Assembly: GCA_963575645.1 (NCBI GenBank)
Contig: OY754475.1
Coordinates: 22,916,509-22,980,508, forward strand
Direction of reading: 5' to 3'
DNA from: Xanthostigma xanthostigma
Taxonomy: Eukaryota; Arthropoda; Insecta; Raphidioptera; Raphidiidae
Length of the DNA stretch: 64,000 nucleotides
Positions 23,437 to 35,987 of the stretch are shown here, one piece after another; the first letter of the stretch is position 1, and each line of letters starts with the position of its first letter. A model generated the notes under the pieces. That model had not been told where the DNA came from and ran no database searches. It worked only from the letters and a program-made list of their open reading frames with translations. The translations under genes were made by a program, and so were the position numbers.

Positions 23437-26400
23437 ATGAAACACACAGTCATCGTTACAGTTGCAATGCAATAATAAGAAAAATTTACTTTAGAACAGT
23501 GTCTCTGTCCGGACTTAGGCAAATCCTAAGCTTCCACTATCGCGGCGGATGACTTAATCAGTTAGTCTACAATGACACATCAGAACACGAATCATTCTCA
23601 TAATAAAACGTTTTTCGCAACTGTATTCTCCATACTGCGAGAGCTAATTTTTTTACATTCAGACATCGCAGAATATGCAGCCCCGAATCTACGATTTTTT
23701 CGAATCGGGGCAGAAACTTGATAATGGCGCCCCCTCTCTCCAGCGTTTGAGATAAATTACTTAAAAAAACTCACAATTTAATAAAATTGCACTCTTTATT
23801 ATCTATTATCATATTATATTATGATTTTGGCGCCCCCTGAAACTGTCACCCGGGGCGGTACCCCGGTTTGCCCCCCCCCCCAGATCCAGGCCTGAGCGTG
23901 AATTAGATGAAATTTTTCTTATTTATTGGCTATAGAGTTATATCTACGCTTATTTGACTCTGTGCATCTTTACAGCACTCGTGTTGAATGTGTCCGCTAT
24001 TCGGGCATGAAAAGCAGCTGTTTTTATAAGGGGGCGTGCGCAAAAACTATAACTTTAAATCGAGTACGATAGTGCATTTAATTTTGACGTAACGTAACAC
24101 TTACAGCCGATAGAGTATACCATCGGTTTTTACTAGTGGTGACATAGGATATATTTAAATATGTGCAACGTGTATATTATATGCCGTGTAGTCATTGTCC
24201 GATGTACAATTTTTCAGATCCGTATTGCTATCACAGGATGGGCACTGACAAGCGCCAGCCTTATACCGGGTGGTTTTTAATATACCGTGTGTCGTTTATG
24301 AATAAGACATTCGACTTTTTTAATGACCGCGCCGTGTAGTGGTCAAATTTTATTAAAACCGGGAATTCGCTTTTCGGTCTTTTTGAGTCAGTGTTGACAT
24401 TCCCCCAACCCTTAAATAAAAATCCTGGAGATTTTAAAATGTCTTCCCCTAAATTTTTTAAATTGAATATTCGTTGCAAATAACAATAAATTTCGTATTT
24501 TTATTAGAGCCCCTCGAGGTAGAGTACGGCGCAACTGTGTCCAGCTCTGATTAGCGAAAGGCCGTTAGGTTGGTCCGAATAATGGCGGTGTTGCGCCAGA
24601 CTCTTCCTCAAGGGACTCTGATTTCTATTTGTTAATTTATATAATAACACTATGTAAATATATTTTAATATAAAAATATACATATATACACTGAAAATCC
24701 TCCAAGCTAAAAAAACATTCTTCTAAATTAAGGAAAAAAATAGCCTAAAGTGGAAACACTGTTTTGAGTAGGTACCATAACACGAATTTCATGACGTTAT
24801 CTGAGTCTAGCCTAATTGCCACTAGATCCAGGGAATCCAGGGCGTCGGTGGGCTATAATAAATAAAATAAAAACTTGCTCTAAATATAAAAAAATTGGTT
24901 TTCACTGATTGTTAACAACAATATTAATATTTTTCATACAAACCAAGAAGCTGCGCGTTTGTTTTACAACAATTATTACCAGTTTAAAATAATTGCACTG
25001 TTATTAATTAATTAATTTAAACAATTTCTTGGTACAATTAAACAGACGCTGTATATATATTCTAAATTATCAACTAATAAGGTAATATGTTCATTTTTAC
25101 AACGGTAACACATGTTTTATTATTGGTTAAAATGCATTGTGCAATTGTTTCACATTCTTTTGTTATCATAAAACATAATCGCATCGGTTTTGCAAATCGT
25201 TGTCCGTATAACTTGAGGATTCCTTAACAACCAGTTTTGGGGAGAGGTGAAAATATCAACTGATTTTTTAAAACAAAAATAAATTGAAAACGTCAATGTC
25301 CTACTATCTGCCACACGATAGAAGTGAAACTTCTCAACTACTTTGTCTACCCACCAAAAAGCGAGAAATAATAACGTTTTGAATTGGGTGCCTAAAAAGT
25401 TGACGATCTTATGACCGTAACTGCGTTGTGGTCGATTTTTTCGCCAAATTTACGTTTTCGTTCTTTGAGCGTAACATATATATACTTACGCAAAAACATA
25501 AATAAAAGGATCAATTTGCACGGGGCTTATCTTCAAAAGATTTGAAGATACTATTTTATTCAAACAAACGGCCATTCTTTTTTGGGTCATCAAACTCTGA
25601 AAGACCGGGCGTCGCGTCGCCAGAAGACCTGTTGACTCTCAAACTCATTATCGTAAATAGTGAGATTAATTATTTTTTTTATAACCAGCGGCGGCGTCAG
25701 ATTTTCTTTCTATATGCGAGATCACTTTTAAATCCGTTGAAAAATTAAAAAAAGAAACGTACCCCCCTAAGAATCCGATCACTCAGCCACTGGTTATTAC
25801 TACCTAACCTAAGTCGATACAAATACAGAAACATTTTATTACAATTTAAACCATAACATTTTACAGGAGTGTAGCTTGGAAGGGCAGTGAAGAGTGCAGA
25901 GTCTAGAAGATTGTATCAACCGCACCCGATTCAGGGACTCTACAAGCTAGTACAAGGAACGAGGATACCGGATCGCCTTACATAAGAGAATGGGAGGTTG
26001 GGGTGACAACCGACTCCCATAAATTATAAAAAAAGGCAGTGAAGAATAATTCAGGGAAGGAACGTGCCCCCTCGAAACACCCCCCGACTCCCCGTCACTG
26101 CGCAATTTTGATACTTAATAATGTATGTATTTATAATTTATCTAAACGACATAAAAAATAAATTGTACACACATTTTGAGTATATTTCGGTGTTTTGAAA
26201 TGGAAAAATCGATCGCTTTTTCTTCAAAGATGTGTTTTTGCGAGTCGAGAGGCTTTGTCCGCCGCTTGCGACAAATAATAAAATTATTCTCGTTGTGTTT
26301 TCTGTAACCGCAATTAGCATTTGAAAGAGCGACGCATAAATCTTTCCGTTTTTATCTGGAAAACAGCGCGTATACAGAGCTATACGACGTGTAACCTCTG

Positions 26401-27010
26401 AACAAAAAAAGACTTTGCGATCTTCTTGGTGAATTATTAAGTTTTATGTGCCAAGATTGCATAACTTGATGGCCAATGGCTGTCCAAAAATATATATTAT
26501 ATAGTAGAACATGTCCGGACTAATGTATTTTCAACTGTTACTTCGTCCTCACTTCGTGACAGTTCAGAGATCCAATCAGAATGAAATCTTTATTAATTAA
26601 TAACAATAATAAAAATAAAAATCATTTATTATCCGTGACAAAAATAATTGTATATGGAATTGTCAAAATACATTTTTTATGCGAGTTTCAATAACTGCGC
26701 CCTTCGAAAATTTTCTAATGACCCAAAAGTTGGTCCTGATCTATGGTCATTTCTGCGCCCTGTGTAGAGACTTGAAAAATCAGTTGAAAATAGATGGTGT
26801 TGAAAATACTCCGACTGTAGAATTGAAATTATCATTTTGTAACCGACTTAAAAAAAAAGGTTTCATGTTTGTCTAAAACTATTTTTGTAGGTTTGTTTTA
26901 AAGGACCAATTAATATTCTCAATTTTTTTTATTTATCATCGGTTCTCGAATCTGTTCCGATTTTAAGCGAAGTCTGCCGAAGAGAGAACTTTAATAAAAT
27001 TACGTAATTT
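23437..27010. other. Intergenic, nothing firm recognised
   Basis: No host gene seen. Points noted: a G/C-homopolymer-containing patch near 23,840-23,890, a non-repetitive GC-richer block at 25,870-26,030, and a dispersed phrase ('cgtcctcacttcgtgacagt') near 26,545 shared with 10,455 and 61,570. Confidence 0.35.
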
Positions 27011-27270
27011 TTGAAGTGAAAACTTCTTTAGCGGCGTTGTACACTTTTTTTGTAATGTGTAAAAAATGTTAAACTCGCGTCAGGTCAGTAAGAACTGGGT
27101 GAGACTCTCTAAGTGATAGTAATTGCCAGATACTTTTTATACAACGTTAGACATCTAGCGTTGAAATATCATACATAAAAATGCAATCTATGATACAAAC
27201 CATTTTGATCGAAAATTCGTAAGACGTTAATATTCAAGTTTTCACTTCCGCCGGCACTTCCGGAGTGCAA
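27011..27270 (-). mobile_element. MITE family B, copy 1
   Basis: One end is 'ttgaagtgaaaacttcttta' and the other 'gccggcacttccggagtgca'. The second end contains a self-complementary GCACT...AGTGC. Inner 'gaagtgaaaactt' and 'aagttttcacttc' are inverted. Five copies occur in the window (27,011; 33,751; 46,257; 48,078; 62,841). Confidence 0.8.
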
Positions 27271-28014
27271 AGGGGTTTTTTTTTATTGCACAACTTGCAT
27301 TCTTAATCCAAATTGGTAAATATTTTATTTTTTTATTTCAGCCATCAACGAAAATTACGATCTCTCGTCCACTGAAAGGAGGTTGTCAATTCGACTAAAA
27401 TAGTTAGGTGAGAGCCATTTTCTTTTCAAACCGCTTACTATTCAGGTCATTCCATTTGGCCCAATAATTTCAATTCGTTATTATTTTTAATCAAATAAGG
27501 GGTAGCTTATGATTTGGGTTATCAATTTATGCTACAGTAATTGATACTTTCACCAGTTCTCTGAATGAAACGTAGTGAACTGGGAGTTAATTAAAAACGT
27601 CTTCGAACCGCTGAATTTCGATGGTTGTTTTGACTTTTGTTGGACCCTTGCGATGCGTTGGCCGATGATACTAACTTCGCATTGTTTTATTTACATTATA
27701 CGTAAACATTTGAACTTGCCCCCGTTGTCTGAACGAAGTGGAGCGGTCATCTCGGCGAAGCACTTTTCTTTGTTAACGACTGCGCGTTGCAACTTTGTCT
27801 ATTCGCGACATCTCTAAACGACCGTTAAATCATTAAAATATATTTATTACATCTCGTTTCTAAAACGAATTTGTCAGTCTGTATTGCGTACCGTTCCTTT
27901 TAAATAATAAATAAAATTTACAACTATGATAACTTATCGATAAGCAACTGAGCTAAACATATGAAAGACAATCCCAACAATACAAAAGAACGAATTTCTT
28001 GGAATGTTCGGTAC
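27271..28014. other. Intergenic, nothing recognised
   Basis: No supported feature. Confidence 0.3.
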
Positions 28015-28203
28015 GCATGATTCCGACAACAAGGCAACAAAATAACAAACAAGTACTGTTTATTGCTTAACGATGACGTATTCTTGTCGTTATTTAGATT
28101 GTATCATTGTATGAGCAACAAAGTGAACCAACTAGAGTTAAGTAATTTCGACGTTTTAAGGAGTTTGTCGTTATATCGAGTGACGTTAAATCGAGTTTAC
28201 ACT
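28015..28203 (-). mobile_element. pogo-like element fragment, copy 2
   Basis: Its outer end reads CAGTGTAAACTCGATTTAAC on the minus strand, with TA beyond it (28,204-28,205). The remaining sequence matches 19,745-19,985 inverted. Only one end is present. Confidence 0.65.
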
Positions 28204-28205
28204 GT

Positions 28206-31200
28206 ACCTTGAGTCAACAATAACTCCTACACTTAAATAATATTTTTGAAGACAAGCGCCTCAAAAAACTCGGGAGATATAAAATTATTAGGGTACACTC
28301 TGTAGAGAAATTGTTGTCCGCTTTTTGTTGGTTGCGTTTTTTTCGGAGACAGATAAATAAACGCCGCTAAATCAATTCTACGAACGATAGATTCGCCTAA
28401 CAAAATTCCTTTCGGTGTAAAAAAAATGACCGGGCGACGTCCGACCTTGTCGACCGTGTTTTCGTGATTTTTTTTTTAACCCTGCATGGTGCATGCGATA
28501 AACCTGTTTGAAAATTATTTGGTTTTATCTCATAATAATAAATTAATTCGACATCGCGTCTTTGTGTCGCAATAATTATTCGGAGAATGCAGTCGGTAAT
28601 ATTGGTAAACAGCCTTACCTACAATGTCATTAACTCATTAAACATCATCGATTCCCGTAAATTAGACCTATGTTGAAAATATCCGCTTAAGTATACCTAT
28701 TATTATAGCACGCTAATTGTTTTTTTTTTTTAACGTAAATAGCAAGAATCACTTAAGTACAAACTTTGTATTTTTACTAGCGGTCCGGTCAAAAATTCGA
28801 CCGTAATTCATTCGGTAATTATGAACGTAAACAATGAATAATTCGTTAAAGTGTATGAACGTAAATTATTGTATTATGTATTTGTAACACATATTATATA
28901 TAAATTCTATAACTTTCTTCACTCCTTCTCCATATGAACTTTAACTGTGCCAAAGCTCACACTCTTCCGTGCGCGCAATGTGCTTAAAGAGGGGTGCAAA
29001 GTTTTTTTTTCTTTTTCCTCCGACGACGCACCTGTAAAATACGAACGCGCTCGACGTCATAATGTCATAATATGTAAAGTTTCTAGATAGATCTCAAGCA
29101 TCCACCATTTTGGGGCGTACGATTCGCATTTGTTTTCGTAACTGAGCAAAAAATAATAAGTTCTAAAACAAAATGTCGCTGACAGATAATCATTTTCGTA
29201 TTCAGAAATACATAAACTAACCAAATTATACAAATTTAAAAATTGTATAAAATATGTGTTTGTAATGTTATTGTTTGCGTTTTTTTTTTTTTTGAACTAC
29301 AACCTAAAGTAAATGTTACCGGAAACGTGTAAGATTTAAAATAACTATTTTCTGTCAGTCAGCCATCTTGAGGCGGTTTCGTTGTTATCATTCTGTACGG
29401 GTACAACTGGATTGAGGGAAATCTAGTAGCTTTAATGTTGTCCATGGTTACCAACTTAAAATATTTTTGAGATTTATTCGAGCAATATGACGTCACAAAC
29501 ATTCCTGCATTATCAATCATATCAATAGAACTTTTACTTCGGCCGTCGGTGCGGCGAGACATGCCTTTTTTATTCAAAGAAAAATATTTTTAAAAAAGCA
29601 AAAGACCATACAATAAAAAATAAACGAAATCTCGGCTCGATTTCTGTAAAACGTTAGTTTCGGTGTTTACCGAGCTGTGATACCAGCTTTATATTTGTAC
29701 TTTGTTACGTCATAAACAGCCGATGTCTTTGGCTGAACACACCTTATTATTGTAGATACATCGTTGCCTATCAGCGTTTGCCGGTTGTAAATTTTATAAA
29801 GAATTCATTGAAATAATGAATCAAATTGGTTTAAAATTTCGCGGGGCGTCGCGGCACCTGCCCGCCGTGTATCTAAATAAAAGGACACGAAAAGCCTTTT
29901 AAAAAATCGCCGTTGATATATTGCTGTCAGTTTTGAAACAGTGCGACAGGCACGACCAAACTAATTGTATAGATCCTCGACAACCGAGATCATTATCGTC
30001 CAACTTCCCCGGTTCGACTCGAGGTCGGTAAATTACAGAGGTTACCTCGTCCCGTTGGATAGTTGACGTCATCCGGCGGACCTGTCGGTTGATAAAAATG
30101 TGAGCGCTCCGCCAGTTCACGTCATTCATAGAACAAGAGGGTTATACCTTTGTAATCTACTGATCTTGAATACAACTTACTTTACCCTCATCTCCTAGGA
30201 TCGAATCTGAGAACTGGTGAGAGTATCAAATAGATTTTTATTGCAATATTGTTAGTTGCGTTGAAAATATGAATTTGCACTTAAATAAAATAATGACAGT
30301 TAAATAATCCAAGTCGTCTGTTTTTTCGGCTATGTGAAAAGAAAGGGATTGTAGAATGTTGATTAAAAAACTTATCAATACGCGAGCTTCGCGAACGACT
30401 TGACGGACACGATTTAATTCACAGTCGTAGGTGCGTTTTAAATCTGCGGGCTGCGGCGGGCAAGTTTGTTTCTTTTTTAAACAAATTCTGTTCAACAGCG
30501 GCCCCATCGATGCATAAGTTGAACACGCCTGCTGTAGCGCTGCAATCAACGGAACGAGACTGTTGATTTACAGTCAACAAGATTGGTTTATGTGTTTTTT
30601 GATCGAACGACATCAACAAAAAAATAAGCGTATCGTGTTTCGAACAGTAGTCGAGTTTGCGGTTTGGAATATAAAAAAAAAATCGTCTAATGTCGATCCG
30701 CCATTTTACATCCTATTATAATATTAAATTCATTGTTTGAACATATTTCACTTAAAAAGTATTTCACGCATTTTTTTTTTGAATGTTTCTTATGCTTCCA
30801 GAAATGCTATAGGCCAATTAATTTAATATCTTTTTTTGGCGTACTTCCGTACAACTATGTAAAATCGCAACTCCGACCGGTATCCCCTCTTCTCCTGCGA
30901 CTGTGTTACACGATTATAAAACAGCCGGACGCCAGTGCAGCTGCAAGTCATTCGGCTTCTGATTGAGCGCGACGCGCAATGTGCAAGCTTCTATATGGGG
31001 CGGTTTTATAGGTTATGTCTCATTACGCTACCCATAACAGGGGGGGTGATATTCTCGGGCAACGCCTGGCAAATACGGCTACATTCTATAAAAAAATTCC
31101 GCGTCTGTATCTTTAATAGGCAATCTACAAATCCGGGCAGCTAGTTAAAAATAAGCCGTTTACGAATGGAGATTCTTCGTTTTTGAAAGGGAAAAAAAAA

Positions 31201-31675
31201 CGAATTAATATTGCATTCGGAATTGTTTTTTTCGAGTCAAATCTGTAACTGTTGCTCTTTAACATGCACGTAAAACGATTCATTACGCACTGGTGCGGCA
31301 AAGCGAAAAAAAAAAGATGTAACATCAACAATATCCGTCTATCGGTTTTGACACTGCGAAATCCAAAAATATAGTCCAGCTGCTTGAATAAAAAGGGATA
31401 CAGAAATGCGCATGTCTAAAGACAGTAAACAATGAAAAGAATATTTTTATTAACGAGAACAATCGGAATACAAAATATACTTAAAGTGATACAAAACAAA
31501 TAATGCACTCGTCGAATATTTTAATATCATACTTTGGTAACACAAACATACAAAATACTGGAATCGATGCTACGAGATAACGAGTTATTTTTATTTGGAG
31601 GTTATAATTAACACTTTCGAGTCCACGCTACACGAATGTGTGCCCACAACGACGACAAATCGACACTAGTTTGAC
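28206..31675. other. Intergenic, no supported gene
   Basis: Several moderately GC-rich islands (29,930-30,130, 30,380-30,560, 30,890-31,140) show short open frames on the minus strand, but I recognise none of them and none has a consistent exon structure. 35-bp phrases near 31,265 recur at 20,560. Confidence 0.35.
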
Positions 31676-31810
31676 AAATCTTGGTTTCCGAGCTTCTAGG
31701 CCACATAGTCCATTGGTATTTCCACCTGGCGTTTCGTTTACAACTGCGGTCGACAAGTCCGGAAACCAAGAAAATTTGGAACAACGGCGGCCGTGAAAGA
31801 CTTACACACT
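31676..31810 (+). repeat. 'gaaacgtc' repeat family copy with own hairpin
   Basis: 'cttggtttccgagctt' near 31,680 and 'aagtccggaaaccaag' near 31,755 are inverted. The interior 'cgtttcgtttacaactgcgg' and flank 'ggcggccgtgaaagacttac' match 9437-9590. Confidence 0.65.
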
Positions 31811-32193
31811 TGAAATAATTGGACACTTTGTTTCGTTACAAATGTTGAGACAACGTCGCGGTTAAATTGTTAAAACGTTGCTGTCAAGTCGATAAAAAAA
31901 ATTCAAGACAAAGAAGAGCTGAAATATTTTTTTCAATAATTCCGAACCTATTTCAAAACTTGGATCGTATTCAATATTTTCTCTTATCCGTTCACCTGTT
32001 TCATTTGTGTCGGATAATCGGGACTATACTGTTTCAAAATATGCTTGTAAAGTGTGAAGTTAGTTCCAGACCGGCATTTTTCGTCTCAAACTTTCTACGA
32101 GTTTGGGCTCGACAGTGTTAACCGATCAATCAATTAAAAAAAAAAAAACAATGTCGGGAAATAATAAAATCGTTAGGAATGACCGCGCCGGGG

Positions 32194-32454
32194 TTACTTC
32201 GCTCTTCCGCGACCGCCCTTTCCGCCTTTGCCTCTTTTGTTCGGCGTATTTTTAGGGTCCGGTTTGCGTTTGACGCCGGACCCGGTATTCGTCGTCGGTA
32301 AAACGGTAAAGAACGAGTCCAATCTTTGCTGCGTCGTCGTGGTTCTTGCTTTCAACAATTTTTTGGCGCCGTTCCGGATTCGGTCCTCGGAGAACTGTCT
32401 GCTGCCGCATAAAAAGGTTACGAGGCCGTCGATATCAGGGTCGGTCCATTTCAA
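32194..32454 (-). CDS. Fen1: Fen1 exon 6 (stop codon)
   Basis: Encodes residues 295-380, with the [14 protein letters not shown] motif, the PCNA box QQRLDSFF and the basic [11 protein letters not shown] tail. Stop TAA at 32,194-32,196. A minus-strand AATAAA lies about 600 bp downstream (near 31,590); no nearer one was noticed. Confidence 0.95.
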   Translation of the reverse strand: MKWTDPDIDGLVTFLCGSRQFSEDRIRNGAKKLLKARTTTTQQRLDSFFTVLPTTNTGSGVKRKPDPKNTPNKRGKGGKGGRGRAK

Positions 32455-34444
32455 CTGTGAAAAAAATTCGTACATCGGGTGATTTTTTAATATTATTAAA
32501 AAAAAAATCGTTCTTAAAAAAATCATGAGAGAGACATTTCATGCTTTTAGGCGGTAAAAAATGACTTTTCGCTGTGTATCTATATTTCTAAACGCAGTTA
32601 AAGCTTTTATATTACACAATCGGAACCTCGAATATGTAATCTCTAAGAGTAATATGTCGACGCGATTGTACTGCCACTTTGTAAAGAAATTCCGCGATGT
32701 GTAATCTAGCAGATTTGAAAGTACAATCGACATTTAGACTGTACCTCAATTTTTGCCGGATCCGTGACGTCCGGTTCAAGGAACAATCTCCGGGCATCCT
32801 TGTATTGCCAGTTGGCCGGAGGCTGGAATTTATTCGTATCGATATTTTTCAGGATATCGTCGATGGATCTGTGTTTCTTGATAAGTTCGATAGCTTTCTT
32901 CGGACCGATGCCTCTGATACTGTCACAGTAATCGCAGCCGAGCAAAATGCACAGATCGATAAACTATAAAAAAAATATTGTACTTACAAATTGTCAAAAA
33001 TTCAAGAAATACGTAAGAAAATTTTATAAAAATCTAAACGTCAAACTGAACAAGCAGAGAGAAAACAAAGTAAATTTCTTTTACGATTGCTTAAAACATA
33101 TAAACAAACCGTTAACTACAGGCCGCTTGACCTTGAGTGCTGTGCGCGTAAGCGTTCTATACATACCTCTTGCTGAGACAAGGACAGTCCGTTAAGAACT
33201 TCTTTTAAGTGATATTCTTGCACCGAATCAGCAGTCGCAGATGCCGTGAGCTTCCTGAGCAGTATGTTTGAGCCGAACGTAAGTGCGTCCATGTCTTCAG
33301 TCGCCACTGCAAAGGCTTCTCCGGCTTTTACCTGTCAAATACAACAGAACAATAGTTTTATTATCCGGTATTCCAACAAAAACAATCCCGGTGCATCCGT
33401 GGTCGAGAAAGCGTCGATTTATCGAGCAACGACTTAAGCGGAGAATGCTCTAATGAAATTACCATTGCGGCACACTGTGCCTCGGCTTCGCACGGCGCTT
33501 CGACGTAAGGTATGCCCATCAATTTCAAAAGTTCTTTCGCTTCGTTCATATGTTTCTCCGTCACTTTGGTCAGCCTCCGAGAGAATTTCTGCATGTCCTC
33601 TGCGTTTCCGGCTTCCGTGGCTTTATCCAAAGCTTTCTGAGCTTGATCTCTACGTTCGCGACGTTTTTCTAACTCGCCCGCTTTCATTTCCGGAGGAGCT
33701 CCGTCGAACACGTAAATCGGTTTGATACCTTGAACAAAGCATTTTTTTTTTTGAAGTGAAAACTTCTTTAGCGGCGTTGTACACTTTTTGTTTGTAATGG
33801 GTAAAAAATGTTAAACTCGCGTCAGGACACGTGACCTGATCGAAAATTCGTAAGACGTTAATATTCAAGTTTTCACTTGTGCCGGCACTCCCGGAGTGCA
33901 ATTTTTTTTTTTAAATTGTACGTCATTTATCTATTTCAGTTAAGTGATGAAGCTTTTCTATTTCAGAGATAAGACTCACCGCTTTCTACCCATCGTATCG
34001 TTCGATAAAACAGGCCGGCCAAATGGGATGTCGGCTCACCGTCGACGGACGTTAGCTGAGCTCCGTCGGCTCGAACGGCTACCAAAAACTGATACAGCGA
34101 TGTCATGCCATCGATAACTATCTTGCGACCTACAAGGAAATGTACGTACTTCATTCTTATGCACTGGTTATTTTATGTTTCGGGTTTATTTGAAAGATAT
34201 TTTGAAACGTGTAAATAAGACAACCGTAAAATTTCACTGAATTGATTCACTTTAAATTGATGGATGGCGAATTTTATGACTTAAATGCAACGTTAGTCAA
34301 TCTTTCATTTCACGTTTTGTACTGAAAATATGTTATGTTTGCGATATATTTTTGATCATTACCAAAAAAGTGTTTCTGGTCACGTTCTTTGACTGCCAAC
34401 GGAGCGAGGTCTAGTATCAATTTCGAAAGACCTAAAATACCCAT
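32194..34444 (-). CDS. Fen1: Flap endonuclease 1, complete, six exons, 380 aa
   Basis: Structure-specific 5' flap endonuclease/5'-3' exonuclease of the nucleus. It removes RNA-DNA flaps in Okazaki-fragment maturation and in long-patch base excision repair, together with PCNA. Join (minus): 34,444-34,363; 34,129-33,980; 33,728-33,463; 33,331-33,167; 32,963-32,745; 32,454-32,194. All introns are GT-AG and phases are continuous. The product is 380 aa, the usual FEN1 length. Metal ligands known for the family are all present: D34, D86, E158, E160, D179, D181 and the LLGCDYC aspartate (D232). R47 and R70 are kept, as are the helix-hairpin-helix RGIGPKKA and a PCNA-interacting box QQRLDSFF (336-343). 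The tail is rich in K, R and G. Odd points: the usually invariant IDASMS after D34 reads IDGMTS, and DGKPP reads DGAPP. Intron 2 holds a MITE. The start is the [10 protein letters not shown] methionine, matching the family's essential N-terminal MGI. Confidence 0.96.
32745..32963 (-). CDS. Fen1: Fen1 exon 5
   Basis: Encodes residues 222-294: [13 protein letters not shown], the RGIGPKKA helix-hairpin-helix and the RRLFLEPDV segment. Donor GTACAG. Confidence 0.95.
33167..33331 (-). CDS. Fen1: Fen1 exon 4
   Basis: Encodes residues 167-221, [20 protein letters not shown] (D179, D181) onward to SLSQQE. Acceptor GACAG, donor GTATGT. Confidence 0.95.
33463..33728 (-). CDS. Fen1: Fen1 exon 3
   Basis: Encodes residues 78-166 from [10 protein letters not shown] (D86) through the helical clamp to [13 protein letters not shown] (E158, E160). 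Donor GTAATT. Confidence 0.95.
33751..33901 (-). mobile_element. MITE family B, copy 2, inside Fen1 intron 2
   Basis: It occupies 151 of the 251 bp of the intron. Its 'ttgaagtgaaaac' end is 22 bp from the exon 3 acceptor, and its GCACTCCCGGAGTGC end faces exon 2. Confidence 0.85.
33980..34129 (-). CDS. Fen1: Fen1 exon 2
   Basis: Encodes residues 28-77. It includes catalytic D34, R47 and R70, and the [12 protein letters not shown] segment. Acceptor TTGTAG, donor GTGAGT. Confidence 0.95.
34363..34444 (-). CDS. Fen1: Fen1 exon 1 (start codon)
   Basis: Encodes residues 1-27 plus one base, from [10 protein letters not shown] to the HFF before the conserved GRK. It ends at a G|GTAATG donor. It is too short for a 60-aa open-frame cutoff but unmistakable by family similarity. 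Confidence 0.93.
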
Positions 34445-34517
34445 TTTTTTATTCGAAACGTTCACAAACTTCAGTAATACTTTACAGCTGATGTATATTT
34501 ATTTGTAGGTTAGAAGT

Positions 34518-34529
34518 TTTAGCGCCAAA
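34518..34529. promoter_or_regulatory. Consensus E2F site upstream of Fen1
   Basis: TTTAGCGCCAAA matches the palindromic E2F/DP consensus TTTSGCGCSAAA at all but one flexible position. It sits 74 bp upstream of the Fen1 ATG. E2F control of S-phase replication genes, including FEN1, is known in animals; use of this site is inferred from sequence and position. Confidence 0.65.
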
Positions 34530-35579
34530 CTTTGTGCGAAGTGGTGTCAGTGAGTTTGGTCTCAATTTTTTAATTTTCGCAATAAAAATATGTGACCTCT
34601 ATTTCTCATTAAAAATGAACGGCTGTAATCATAAAATTCAAGTAATAAACTCATTTATAGGAAAATATGCAATATTAGTTTAAAAAAAACGTTTTGAAAG
34701 TATTTTTTTCGAGATGAGTCTATGGTGAGGTTTGTAGCTCAGATTGGCTCACATAAAAGTAGAAGTAACTTTGTAGAAATCGTGTCAGATGTCGCTAGTG
34801 AACAAAAATTGCAAGTTAGTGACAGCTGTCAAAAATTTTAAAACAGGGCCTCCCGTCATGTTATAAATTGTTTCTTTGGGATATGTTGGGCGGTTTTTTA
34901 ATGAATATGTATTTATTTGCAAACTGGTGAGTAGATAAATGCTTTTAAAAGTGCTCCGTACGATAATTTTACAACGTTGCATTCATGAAAATAGTAATAA
35001 TTGCCATCGTTTTTACGTTTTACCAATTTGTGTTGAATTTTTGTTAATCTTCTTTATGGACGTCGATAACCTGAGTTGTTGAGCGTCTGCAATCTATAAT
35101 AATAATTATATATATATGAATATTTTTTTATAGTGGTTACTATTTTGTTTAAATTTTTTTCTGTGGAAAATTTTTATAGACCGGCGGGCGTATATTGTTT
35201 TTCTCGTTTCAGATCTGGTCAACTCTAGTCTCGGAATCCGGTTCGGCTTCCTTTGATGTAGACTGACAGCGCGCGGGTTACGATCGGCAACTCTGTTGAT
35301 GAATATTTTAATATAAATTTTAATCTGTATCATAATATGTCTCAATTTTAAGTTTATATAATTGTACCGGACGCATTAAATACTGCTTAGCAGTCTCATG
35401 AATAAAGACAATTTATTATTATTATTATAACAAAGCCGACAGTCGTGCAGCTTGCAGATCGCCATTGTTAGGCTGCAGCTTTAAGTACATAGAATGATAG
35501 ATATTTGAGAGAAAAGTGTTTGGACAAACAACTATGACATCTATTTTTTTCTTTTGAAATAACAGTTCTATTTATATGT
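34530..35579. other. Upstream of Fen1, nothing recognised
   Basis: AT-rich. The phrase 'ttgttgagcgtctgcaatct' near 35,075 is a fragment of a small hairpin repeat also present near 23,110, 49,170 and 58,920. No divergent gene was seen. Confidence 0.35.
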
Positions 35580-35987
35580 GTTACGGTCAATGTCCGGGAT
35601 CCGGGCAATGTCGACAATGCCAGAGCCACATCGGGCAATGTCCGAAATCGGACAAGGTTAAAAAAATAGATTTTTTATTAACATGAAACGCTGGCATTCG
35701 ATTGTAACTTTATCGTGATAAGTTATCATTAACGCTTTATGGATTTTTTATCACTGATATCAACTATTGAAGAATATATTTTTCAGCTTTCTATTACAAT
35801 AATATTGATGATTGAAAACACGTATAATTTATTTATTATTTATATGATATGAGCAATAAACAATATATCTTATACTTATCATGATAAAGATAGAATCAAA
35901 TGTCAGCGTTTCATGTTTATAAGAAATCTATTTTTTGAACTTTGTCCGATTTCGGACATTGCCCGGATTCCGGACATTGACCGTAAC
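35580..35987. mobile_element. MITE with ~120-bp inverted arms
   Basis: 'gttacggtcaatgtccggg' at the left and 'ccggacattgaccgtaac' at the right. Similarity continues inward through 'aaatcggacaa', 'aatagatttttta' and 'aacatgaaacgctg'. The left arm carries an extra ~40 bp containing 'gtcgacaatgcc'. Non-coding. Confidence 0.8.

Noticed and set aside
30238..30619. Overlapping minus-strand frames in a GC-richer island
   Set aside because: No family similarity recognised and no consistent splice structure; left as unassigned intergenic.
33751..33901. Family B as a Helitron, because one end has a GCACTCCCGGAGTGC hairpin
   Set aside because: No CTRR after the hairpin, no 5' TC, and the two ends are partly inverted to each other, so a MITE is more likely.
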